From assembly GCA_020796225.1 (NCBI GenBank), contig CM036760.1, forward strand, positions 5,560,001 through 5,624,000: a DNA stretch of 64,000 bases. The letters run 5' to 3'. The notes under the pieces were generated by a model. The model searched no databases. It saw nothing but the letters and a program-made list of their open reading frames with translations, and had not been told where the DNA came from. Shown here piece after piece: positions 54,410 to 64,000 of the stretch (position 1 is the stretch's first letter; every line of letters begins with the position of its first letter). Source of the DNA: Arion vulgaris (lineage: Eukaryota > Mollusca > Gastropoda > Stylommatophora > Arionidae). Made by a program: the position numbers and the translations under genes.

Positions 54410-54640
54410 AAAATTCCAAATGAACTGGGGATTTCGAACCTGGGACTACGAATCATGTGAACTAACTACTATGCTATCATGGCTCTCAAGTAAAGCTATA
54501 TGAAAAATGAAAATCGTGGCATATCCTTTACAGGACATAGCCATGAACCACAGTAAATGAGTCATTGATTTTCTAGGTACCACCTATACCTTCAGTAGTT
54601 TGCCATTGCTTTCTGAACGGATATACGAACAGCAAAATAT
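54410..54640 (-). mobile_element. SINE-C core with tRNA-like neighbour
   Basis: 54505-54640 carries the SINE-C end and core (GGCATATCCTTTACAGGACA, TTGCCATTGCTTTCTGAACG). 54410-54490 has a tRNA-like segment on the minus strand (AGCATAGTAGTTAGTTCA, CAGGTTCGAAATCCCC). No acceptor stem is visible, so I do not call a tRNA gene. Confidence 0.65.
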
Positions 54641-54999
54641 TCAAACACAAAGTAAGGTAGTTCTACAAGAAAGAGACGAAGCACCTATGAGTCTGTACAG
54701 ATTCCAATGACATCGGTTTTAACTAACCAACTCAACATTATAAACAGAATTCAATTAATTAATCTATTATACTATTAGAAAACCTTACAATAAAACTCCC
54801 TAGAAAAGCGTAGACATAAAAAAGACAGAGATTGTAGGCTGCTACATAACACTTGAAGAAATCAATTTATCCGAACAGCTAGATGGAAGTCATCGATAGC
54901 AAAATAACAGCAATTCCCCCTTGCACAAAAAGTTAAACACAAAACCGACGAGACATAACAAAAAATGAGGTCAAATCTAAGGCACACAGCAGATGTTCG

Positions 55000-55495
55000 A
55001 TGCAAAATCAATGTTTCACAGTAACAGACGGGAAAATAAACCATGTTGTCACATAAAGAATACCAAAGACAAGAATCTCATAAGAACGATTTTCTGGCCA
55101 ACACTATGTTTCCAGTGTCAAACGTGGCCAATAATAGCAGTTAATGAGTGGAAAATCATAACAATGGAGATGAGGTGTCTTAGAAGAGCTGCAGGTGTGA
55201 CAATAAGAGAAAAATTAGAAATGAAGAAATCAGAAGACTGGATGTGAAACCAGTTATACAATTCATAAAAGAACAACAGATTAAATGGTTTGGACACCTG
55301 ACAAGAATGCCCTGCTATCGCCTACCACAGAGAGCCACACAGAAAATATACAAAGCAAGAGGAAGACCCCACAAAAGATGGAGCAACTGCATCAAGAACA
55401 GCCTTATAAAAATGAATATCAGCTTACAAAGTGCCATAAAACAAGCACACACAAGATCACTAAGTTTTCCCCCAACACTTCTATAAAGAAGTAAA
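55000..55495 (+). mobile_element. LINE lineage F, C-terminal fragment
   Basis: Plus frames read WPTLCFQCQTWPIIAV, EMRCLRRAAGVTIREK, EQQIKWFGHLTRMPCY and RGRPHKRWSNCIKNSL. One frame change occurs near 55235. Confidence 0.8.
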
Positions 55496-55764
55496 TGGTG
55501 GAAGAGAAGTAGACTATTAATCTATTATTATCAACACACAGATGTAACTTAAAAAATAGACAGCACTATAATTACCTTCTACAGTGTCCTGCTCTAGATG
55601 TCGAGTGGATTAGATGATGTAAAGTAAATTTTAAAAGCTGTCATTATATTTAAAGAGAGCACTTCGTTGAATAGCACAAGCAATTTCACTGAACAAAGTA
55701 TTTTGCTGATTATTTCATTCAGGATACAGAATGTTTCACAGATGAAAGATTAGAACTAACCCAA

Positions 55765-55910
55765 ATTTTTTTAATGGTTACAAGGATGTTCTTTGGTCTC
55801 TTGATGACCTGTCAGATGAGGACACTAAAATCCCTACACATGGCTACTCACCGAAGTGCAATGATGATTATCCTAACAATCAATCGATCAATCAAACTAC
55901 TATTTGTGAT
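55765..55910 (+). mobile_element. LINE 3' end with AATC-type tail
   Basis: TGGCTACTCACCGAAGTGCA, then ACAATCAATCGATCAATCAA. The plus-strand counterpart of the ends at 21482, 24375 and 28190. Confidence 0.6.
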
Positions 55911-56300
55911 TTTTTCTTGTTTTTGTGATCTAAGCCATTTGAGCATAAGTATATTGTTCTCTGTTTTACATCAAAGCTGCAAATGCCTGCTCATATATGC
56001 ATCATTATGTTGTGAGGGAAAAAAAAGCTTAATGAACTTCTTATAGTTCAAACAGAAGTAATAGATCTGTGTATTTTATCTTGGGTTTTATAGTATTTAC
56101 TTCTTGGACTTAGGGAATAGTTTGTCCTATATTTAGCTTGAATGAACATGGGTTATTGATTTAGAGAATGATAAGCACACAGAAGACTTCCTATCTCCAC
56201 ACTTGAATACTATATTTGTAGGCCATGTATTTCACAAGTCAATTTTCATTGTCAAGAATATCCATGAGGGATTCAATAGCTGATTAATGTATGCCTAGTT

Positions 56301-56554
56301 CGCCCGAGTGGTTACCGGGGTCCAAATTTGGGGTGTATAGAATAGAACCACTGTTACCTGCCACGCATGTCGTAGAAGCGACTAAGGAGGTTTGGCTGAA
56401 ATCGGATGCACATGTCCTAAACATGTAGAAGTCTATGTGTTTAGGGGCCTACCAAACCAATGTGCAACGTGTACACGTTCTGGCAAAGATCAAACATATC
56501 ACAGAGAGTTATTAAATTGGTTGTAAAGAACGAACGCAAAGAAGAAGAAGAAGA
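56301..56554 (+). mobile_element. SINE-A copy, 12-bp target duplication
   Basis: A 254-bp copy ending GCAAAGAAGAAGAAGAAG, bounded by GTATGCCTAGTT at 56289-56300 and 56555-56566. Confidence 0.92.
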
Positions 56555-56751
56555 GTATGCCTAGTTGATCTTTGTATGTAGCAAAATGCTTAAATATAGA
56601 AGCCATGAATAAAACATTCCAAAATATAAGCTAACAGTATGTAAAATTTAAATCATTGTAGAATCATAATAAACCTAAAATAGAGAAAATTGATACAGTA
56701 GGAAAATGTGATATACAGGGTAAATGACATCTACTAGTTCCAGATTAAATC

Positions 56752-57145
56752 AATCAAGTGCCATGCCTGCTGGCGTAGACGATCATGTCTCTCCACAGCT
56801 CTCTCTGCTTGGTGCATGTAATCAGTTCTGAAGTCGATCTTGTGTCGAACCATGATGTCAGGCCATCCAACATCTTCTCCCTCTGTCTTCCACAATCCTT
56901 CCCTAAATTTGACCTGTTGTCACCAAATGTTCTAATTCTTCTCTTCGCATCATATGCCCGAAGAACCTTGATTGCTGGATTCTTATTCTTTTGATAAGGT
57001 TTCTTCGTGTGCAGGCCTGATTTAAAACTTCCTCGTTTGCTTTCTTCGCTGTCCATGGAATTTTCAGCCTTCTTCTGTAAAACCACATCTCTGTGGCTTC
57101 CAATGATCGTATTGATTGTTTGTTCATTGTCCATGACTATCATAG
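56752..57145 (-). mobile_element. LINE lineage B, C-terminal fragment
   Basis: Minus frames read MNKQSIRSLEATEMWF, YRRRLKIPWTAKKANE, RRNLIKRIRIQQSRFF and GHMMRREE, then EKMLDGLTSWFDTRST. Very close to 48105-48500, with the same 3' terminus (CAAGTGCCATGCCTGCTGG). Confidence 0.85.
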
Positions 57146-57621
57146 TAATAGAGTTTATTACTCTTGATTATCATAGTAAAGTTTGCATATACTACGCACA
57201 TTACATTTTCATATTACAGCGCTAAAAAGCTTTCTAAGTTATCAATTCCTGTTAAGTAATTCTTCTCATGTTCTTTTACTATAGTACTCTACTTTACTGC
57301 CTTCAAATTATTTTGACTGGATGTTTTAAGATTAGCCATTTTGATCTTGTACCTCAAATGTTATACTTTTTCTAATTTAGCCCCCTAAAAATATATGTGT
57401 GTATGGGCCATATGATTGTTGGATTTAAATGCAGTGTGGTTAAGGAATATGGTTGAAATACACATCCTGATATCACAATGGTAGGAATATATCTAACGAT
57501 TTTTCCACTTTTTACCAACTTTAAATGGTTTAGAATAAATAGAAATAGTCAGGCCAACATTCCTATTCTACTCAGCACCAATCATACAGATAATTAATTA
57601 GTACCCTTACTGTTTACAGTG

Positions 57622-57865
57622 GGGGTCTCTGTGGCTAAGTGGTTAAGCCCTTGCCTTGTGAGTCGAAGGTTCAAATCCAGACCACGCAGTCAATTTCACG
57701 AGTGCATTTTTTAAAACCTCTTTTAAAAACTGTGTCCCACTTTCTGCTGGAAAACCAGATTGGAACTTTAGCCCCAACAAACCCCTAAACTAGTGTGTGT
57801 GCATATATAATACTACCACTACTGTCACTGACCACCACTACTACTACTGCTACTACTACTAAACC
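57622..57865 (+). mobile_element. tRNA-headed SINE with ACT tail
   Basis: Box A-like TGTGGCTAAGTGGTTAAGCC and box B GGTTCAAATCC have near-tRNA spacing. They are followed by a body with a TCCCACTTTCTGCTGG segment and a CTACTACTACT tail. The 3' acceptor stem does not close, so it is a SINE head rather than a tRNA gene. Confidence 0.65.
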
Positions 57866-57984
57866 TTCTTATTCACAGTGAAATGTTGGGCTGCAACAGT
57901 CTCACAAACAAAAAATATTATTTCTATTATGCTACAACAAATCAGCCAAAAATGTTATACTCTGCAAATTTCTTAGGATCCATT

Positions 57985-58505
57985 TTTCTTCTGCATTCTC
58001 ACTAGAGTGGGATTTCGGATTCTCTAATAAATGCAGCTGTCTGCCTCAGATTATCAGCCACGCCATACAGTTTGTCTTGGACACCAGTGTAAATGGGCCA
58101 CCTCTTTCGTCTCAAGTCTGCATACTGGGGGCAGTTCTGTAGGATATAATTCCTATGATTTCTGCTTCCTGTTTGTGCCGGCTTCTTCCACAGTAAGTTT
58201 TGGCCACCCCGTGATGGTAGGCCTGACATTCTTACTGCGTGGCTATATCTCCGAGGCAGATTGGCGACCATAGAATCCGTTATCTCATTCATCATTGTGA
58301 GGGGTCGTTGCACCATGTTATGCGCTTTATGGCCTGGTGCATCCGTTTTCTGCAAGCATTTGTTTCGGGTTAGCATTCCCTAGCGGATACGTGCATTCGA
58401 TTTCAGCCAAACCTCCTTAGTCGCCTCTACGACATGCGTGGCAGGTAACAGTGGTTCTATTCTTACACCCCAAATTTGGGCCCCAGTAACCACTCGGGCG
58501 AGGAT
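57985..58505 (-). mobile_element. Long SINE-A form, uninterrupted
   Basis: SINE-A head at the right (GGCCCCAGTAACCACTCGGG on the plus strand), then the distinct 3' part (GCTAACCCGAAACAAATGC to AGTGAGAATGCAGAAG on the minus strand). This proves the composite at 16616-17310 is an element in its own right. Confidence 0.75.
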
Positions 58506-58589
58506 CCATTCACAGAATTGTAATTATTTATTAGTAGCAGTTGTAGTTCTGTATCAGTGTAAATATTTTAGTGGTGAACTTTAATACTT

Positions 58590-59065
58590 GTTTACTCTCA
58601 ATGAGTATGCTCAGGAAGAATGAAACAGGATGGGCTTGGAGACAATGGATGGAGTCGCTGGCGAGGTCTAAGCTGACAAAAATCAGTTTTATTTTTGTGC
58701 CAGGGCATGCAGGTGTATGGGGAAATGAACGTGCCGATAGGCTTACAGGTATGGCTGCTGTGCAAAGCGGGTGAGCAATGGACCAGGCTGACATTCTAAA
58801 TTCCCTAAGGGATAGAGGACATGTACATGATTAACGTGATAGTGGTGAATCTACAACACCAATCAGACTGCTAGAATTCCAAGTCAAGTAGGATGTAGCT
58901 AGACAAGAACACTATGCTGGTAGCCAAAGAAGAATAGTAAACCAACACAGAACTGGGGTCGTTAGTCACCACATGCTGAGAGACATACTGAGGGGAGATC
59001 GGAGCACTTATGGACTTAACTGGTTCGATGTGCAGTAATGATGAACCGATGACTAAACTCAACTA
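58590..59065 (+). mobile_element. RNase H LINE, C-terminal fragment
   Basis: The plus frame reads LSMSMLRKNETGWAWR, LTKISFIFVPGHAGVW and GNERADRLTGMAAVQS, then broken frames to the 3' end with a TAAAC-like tail. The closest relative is 40606-41100. Confidence 0.82.
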
Positions 59066-59926
59066 AACTTGTTTAATACCTGAGAAAACAGCAGCTATGA
59101 TTAGAAATCACAAACAGACAGCACTTTTTTGTTTTGTAATTTATAAAAAAAAGTTAACAAATCCAAATCAAGCATGATCATTCTGTAAACTAATGAAGAG
59201 AGACATCATGAATTAAATACACAGCACAAATCTTCTTCCAACGTTTTCAGACATCGATTTGTATACTTTAAAGTAGTTAGTGGTCAACCGAGTCCATGTA
59301 CATCTCCGTATAGCTTGTCTTGGACTGATATGGGATTGGCCATGTATTTTCTCTCTGTTCCATGTCGTTGGACATTCTGCAGTATGTGTGTCTCTGTGAT
59401 CTTGCTGGTGCACATGTACATATGTTAGATGGGCCTATTTTATACTTGCACAGCACAAATAAAAACGGGAGCTTTTCAGACTGATGATTTGCATATGTGC
59501 ATCTATCATTTACACACTTATTACACACGGTACACATCAAACAGTAAGGATATGAAAAAAAATGTACTGAGACATACTGAGGGGGAGATCGGAGCACTTA
59601 TGGACTTAACTGGTTCGATGTGCAGTAATGATGATCCAATGACTAAACTAAACTAAACTTGTTTAATACCTGAGAAAACAGCATCTATGATTAGAAATCA
59701 CAAACAGACAGCACTTTTTTGTTTTGTAATTTATAAAAAAAAGTTAACAAATCCAAATCAAGCATGATCATTCTGTAAACTAATGAAGAGAGACATCATG
59801 AATTAAATACACAGCACAAATAAAACGGGAGCTTTTCAGACTGATGATCTGCATATGTGCATCTATCATTTACACACTTATTACACATGGTACACATCAA
59901 ACAGTAAGGATATGAAAAAAAATGTA
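58980..59926. repeat. Local tandem duplication
   Basis: Unit 1 (58980-59569) and unit 2 (59570-59926) share GAGACATACTGAGGGG, AGATCGGAGCACTTATGGAC, the LINE end and about 300 bp of flanking DNA at near identity. Unit 1 has an extra segment of about 230 bp (59229-59458) between two GCACAAAT direct repeats. Confidence 0.9.
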
Positions 59927-60518
59927 ACATAACTTAAGAACAGCCACTTGAAAAAAAGGACATTTTCAACAGCTTAGAACAGGGATTTACCCTGACCTGT
60001 ATAACAGATACAATGATAACTTGAGGTTAAGTTATGAACCTGAATGAGTCAAAACAGGAGAGTATCTGCATATCTTAGATAGCAGATCCTTCCTTTCCTT
60101 CACTTGAAATATGTTCTATATATTCCATGTTGTCTCTTATATAAACTTTGCTGTTTTAGATAACAGATAAAATAGTGTGAAAAGTCTGCTCATAGAAATA
60201 TCTATTCAATTTACTGGACACAACAACAACTGAAAATGGTAAGAAAAGCCTTCCAGATCATCATCACTAGTTCAGTAACATTGGTGGTCATTGGATCACC
60301 AATATTTAAGAGTGCTGGACTATCAGTTGTAATTTTTGCCAATTTTGTTCAAGGGCATGTGATTCTGTGAAAGACCATTTCCATTACCTGTTACTATCTT
60401 TCCCTCTTTTCTTCTGTTTACCTCTCTGTCAAGTCTCAGACCCAATCCCTTGCAAGATGTGCTTTATTAGGCGAGATCTTGATATATGATTATATCATCT
60501 CAGTTTGTTTACTTATAA

Positions 60519-60975
60519 CCCTTTCACTCTGTATTTGGGAGTAACAAGAAGAGACCGGTTGAGAAATGAAGACATTAGGAAAAATTGGGTACAACATCAG
60601 TACTAAACTTCATCAATAAACAACAAATTAAGTGGTTCAGCCACGTAAACAGATTACCACCAGACAGTGCACCTCAAAGAGCGATGTTACTACGATACAA
60701 TGGATAACAAGCAAAAGGCTAGCCACGCAAAAGATGGACCTCAGAGATAACAGAGACACTATTTATGAAGCGCACACAAAAGCCCGTTCTAGAAATCTTT
60801 TCTTATCCTGACGCTGTGAGGCAAAACAGGATTGAGAGAAAAACCAACTCCGTACTTTTATTTTAATATCTGGACGCAGTTAATTGCAATGTATACTGAA
60901 CTAGCCAGTACTTTTGTTTTCCGTCATATTAAAATATGCAGCAAGCCAGTATATCGGTCTAAAGGAGTGAATGGG
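60519..60975. mobile_element. Decayed TTAA-type element with internal LINE
   Basis: The ends CCCTTTCACTC and GAGTGAATGGG are inverted repeats. The right flank is TTAA (60976-60979) and the left flank is ATAA. A lineage F-like LINE fragment (60545-60840: QQIKWFSHVNRLPPDS and GPQR-like basic end) occupies most of it. Probably a relative of the three 850-bp MITEs. Confidence 0.55.
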
Positions 60976-61441
60976 TTAATGCAGTTAGGAGGTCTTCGTT
61001 GGTTCGCCTGACATCTAAAAGTGTGTCAAATCTGATAATTAGCGGCTTGTTCTAGGTAGAAAAGTATTCAAAATTCATAGCACTTATTCTTTGCTAAATA
61101 TCTGCAGTTAGAGTACTATGTCTTGCTCACTTATAATTATATAGAGTTGACAGATGCAAGAATTAACAAGAGATTTGAAGTTAAGTGTGATCCTTTTGTC
61201 TATCTATATTAGCCATAGTTATTTCTTAACAAATAAAATAATTGCTGTTTTGTAATACTGTATATATTAGAAAAACATGCCAGTTAATAGAATACATGTA
61301 ATTTACTTGCTATAATATAGTAATCTATGTCAAAAATAATTAGCATCAATGACATAAATTGCAGTAGGTTAATATAAGAGCAACAGTTTGATAAGGATAT
61401 CTCTGTTCGATTTAAGAAAACATTAGGAAGACCAGATAATA

Positions 61442-61696
61442 CAGGGTGTTCAAGATAATTGCAGCCCCATTGACAATTTGAAACTGCCAGGTACAATTGA
61501 GTTGTGTTTATTTACTATTTAAACCGTTCTGACTAGCTTGTCCTACGTCACATTTGTTCATCGCCCTTCCCCGCACTACAATTACACACCGTCACACAAC
61601 CTTGACCTATCCTACGTCATAACTGAACCTTCTCATTTCCATACATATATGCCAGATTAGCTCCATGCACGGGCTGCTTTTAAGTTGAACACCCTG
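61442..61696 (-). mobile_element. TA-flanked MITE, copy 2
   Basis: 255 bp with CAGGGTGTTCAAGATAA and TTGAACACCCTG ends and TA flanks (61440-61441, 61697-61698). It is the inverted partner of 20188-20445 and differs from it mostly in the last 40 bp at each end. Confidence 0.88.
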
Positions 61697-61699
61697 TAG

Positions 61700-61830
61700 C
61701 ATAGAAGCGAGACCTGTTCTGGAGTCTGCATGAACAGGAGAAACAGTGAAAGACCAAAAACTTACAGGAGAAGGAAGCTGGAGATGAAATTAAGGTTACC
61801 TAAAAAACATGCAAGACCTGGATAACAAAA
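61700..61830 (+). mobile_element. LINE C-terminal fragment, decayed
   Basis: The plus strand reads RDLFWSLHEQEKQ, then a basic stretch; related to 42780-42880. Broken by stops. Confidence 0.45.
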
Positions 61831-61834
61831 AACT

Positions 61835-62885
61835 GTCAAATAATAGTACTGTACACAAAAGAATGGTTGATGTGCTTCATAAGGAGTTAAAAGCATTATT
61901 ATTATTAAGTAGATCATAAATTTCTTCCACAAACATGTCTATTGAGCATTTCAGCAATTCAGATTCTTTTTTTCCCATCCATCTTGCACTAACCACCCTA
62001 AATTTTTAATTTGTGTCTATCTCTGAATATTGTGATCTTTCCAATTGTCACAAGGTTTTCTAGGCTTTTTATTTTAAGTGTATATTTATCAAATTTTGCT
62101 TGCCTCCTATTTATTTTAGCAGTGCTTGATACTTTTTGCTGTTAAAGTCAAATTTCATTTATAAAATTGTTTTTTTCAAATTAATTAATTTCATTTATGT
62201 ATCTATGGTATGTATAACATCTTCCTCAAAAATAAATTCTGTTGAAGCAATTAATTTTTATGTTGTTTGATTCACTGTCCTATTCATTGTCCTATTCAAT
62301 GTACATCAATTCAGCAATATTGGTTCTATCTAAAATGTGTACTGGTTGTTACAACTGGAGGTATGACAAACTCTGTGAAGGGTAGGGTAGGAGAGGGGAT
62401 TTAATACACATGAGAAGGTAGTTTATGAGAAAGTGTGGCTACAGTGCCACATTGTATATATATGTGCTGGTATCTAAACGAAAGCCTGTAAAGAATGCAC
62501 AGTGTTAGAGTTCTCTGTAAACAGATTGCATAGCAAGAATACACAAACTATTTATGTACAGCATTTCTGACTGAGTGCCAAAGGCAATCAAGGTATTAAG
62601 CTCGGAGTGATGAGACAGAGAAAGATAAATGCTGGCAAGAATCAATAAAATGTATTTGGATATATTTTTCCAAATAAATTAACAGTATTACAAATACACC
62701 ATTTAGATAGCCTTAAAAATACAATGCAATGATACCTCAGTCAAGCCTGCATGTAAATTATGGGAAAAAGTCAATAAATCTAACAATAAATTGTTACTAA
62801 TACCAAGAACAACTAGTTCAAATTTACATGATAGTCATTAAAACTGATATGCCAATTCACCTATTCAAAATTAATAGATGACTTA
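61835..62885. other. Flanking or intron sequence, no feature recognised
   Basis: AT-rich with no open frame over 60 codons that resembles a known family and no repeat shared with the window. Confidence 0.5.
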
Positions 62886-62894
62886 AGCAGATGA

Positions 62895-64000
62895 CTTAAG
62901 CGAATGCCTGCCTGTGTTGTAGGACTTGCAAGGGGAGTAAAGAATAATAACACTGCCACCCACAAGACATGTTGTAAAAGGCACGGCTCAGCGTAGGGCT
63001 GATTAATCTATCTTGTAGAACATTATAGCCACAAAATCCAACTACCAATGAACAAGTAAAAAAAATAATACTGTGCCAACTAAGAGAAACTCTTCTAGAA
63101 GAGGTATGATGCAAGCAGTGACAACAGCAAGAAACCTGTACTGCAGATTAACTTCCTATCATCTAGCAAAGCTCCAGAATAGGCACTTGGAATGTTAGAA
63201 GTATTATGAATTGGGAAAAACATCACAAGTTACAAGAGAGATGAAATACCATGGGATCGACATCTTGGGATTATGCAAAACTAGGTGTAATGGTTCAGGC
63301 AAACAAAATGGGAGAAACAATGCTGTTCTCAGGTCATTTTGAAAAATCCCTAAATAAGTAAGAAAGCACTAATAAAGTGGGAAGCAGTGAGTCCTAGGAT
63401 AATTGCAACAACATTCAGAACCAACAAAAAATAAAGAATTCTTGAACAGGCCCCAATGATAAAGAGGAAATAGTTAAAGAGGAATTTTACATAAACTTCA
63501 AAATACTATAGGCAATCAGAAAAAAACAACATCAAAATTCTGGTGGGTGACCTAAATGTCAAGATAGGAACGGTCAACACAGGCTATGAAAAAATCATGG
63601 GTAACAACGACTAGGGATAATGAACAAGAACAGAGAACTATTCACAAACTTCTACGCAGCAAACCAATTCGTCATAGGTGGAAGTATCTTTCCCCATAAC
63701 GTAATGTGGATATCACCAGACCACAGAATAGAAAACCAAATTGATCACATATGTATCAACTAGAAATTAATATGTTCTCTATAAGATGAGTGTTTATAAG
63801 TGCAGACATAGATTCTGATCATTTCTGCTGATAAGTAAAATTAAGCTAAAGCTCAGAGATACATAACATCTCATAAACATAGACACCAATACAATGTAGG
63901 ATGCCCCAGAATTCCAGAAACAAAGGAACAATTTATGGTCATAGCTACAATACAAAGGAAGGCCAAGAACTGATAACTGAGAGAAGAATGATGTGCATTT
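62895..64000 (+). mobile_element. LINE 5' end and endonuclease domain
   Basis: A SINE-A2-like leader (62930-62990: GGGGAGTAAAGAATAATAAC and CACAAGACATGTTGTAAAAG) is followed by an APE endonuclease on the plus strand. Motifs are RIGTWNVRSIMN, ILVGDLNVKIG, ELFTNFYAANQFVIGG and ENQIDHICIN. Frames are broken. It is cut by the right edge before the reverse transcriptase. Confidence 0.75.

Noticed and set aside
54410..54490. Possible tRNA gene on the minus strand.
   Set aside because: Box B is good, but no closed acceptor stem was found and it adjoins a SINE-C core.
57628..57690. Possible tRNA gene with box A and box B.
   Set aside because: The acceptor stem does not pair and the segment continues into a SINE body with an ACT tail.

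Overview
This window is metazoan nuclear DNA: AT-rich, full of introns, with GT-AG spliced exons, APE-type LINE fragments, tRNA-derived SINEs and cut-and-paste MITEs. I cannot place it to a phylum. The host protein is well diverged from the vertebrate form, so a fast-evolving invertebrate lineage is likely. There is no prokaryotic gene content.

The one host gene I can support is a phospholipase C gamma (PLCG) on the minus strand. Its 5' end is near 52.4 kb and it runs leftwards across the whole window, leaving at the left edge inside the N-terminal SH2 domain. I located 18 coding exons by homology, splice sites and phase. In order they encode an N-terminal leader, the PH domain, EF-hands, the complete catalytic X box, the first half of the split PH domain, an acidic linker and the start of nSH2. 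They add up to about 577 codons. The human protein has reached about residue 600 at the same point, so roughly 25-30 residues are unaccounted for. These fall in two short exons, expected at 26.1-29.4 kb and 19.4-26.0 kb. Reading frame is continuous across every other junction except one: the exon at 4057-4171 carries one extra base, best explained by a miscounted C in a CCCC run. The rest of the protein (end of nSH2, cSH2, SH3, Y box, C2) lies beyond the left end.

Everything else is intron filled with mobile DNA in both orientations. I see several LINE lineages. One I/R1-like lineage carries RNase H. At least four RTE/CR1-like lineages are represented by reverse-transcriptase C-termini. Two kinds of LINE end encode a C-terminal C2H2 finger. 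There are three or four SINE families: SINE-A of about 255 bp with a GAAGAA tail, its relative SINE-A2, tRNA-headed SINE-B, and SINE-C. There are three full copies of an 850-bp TTAA-flanked piggyBac-like MITE, two copies of a 256-bp TA-flanked MITE, and microsatellites. Several insertions keep perfect target-site duplications, which give a readable nesting order.

Layout. 0-4 kb: LINE endonuclease fragment, nSH2 exon, SINE/LINE debris. 4-19.5 kb: split-PH and X-box exons among LINE fragments, with MITE copy 1. 19.5-33 kb: EF-hand exons, a 1-kb LINE with a target duplication, and an inverted SINE-B pair. 33-45 kb: nested SINEs, MITE copies 2 and 3, a GC-rich LINE 5' region, and EF/PH exons. 45-52.4 kb: PH and first coding exons. 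52.4-64 kb: upstream flank or 5' intron containing SINEs, LINEs, a local tandem duplication and a LINE endonuclease region at the right edge.
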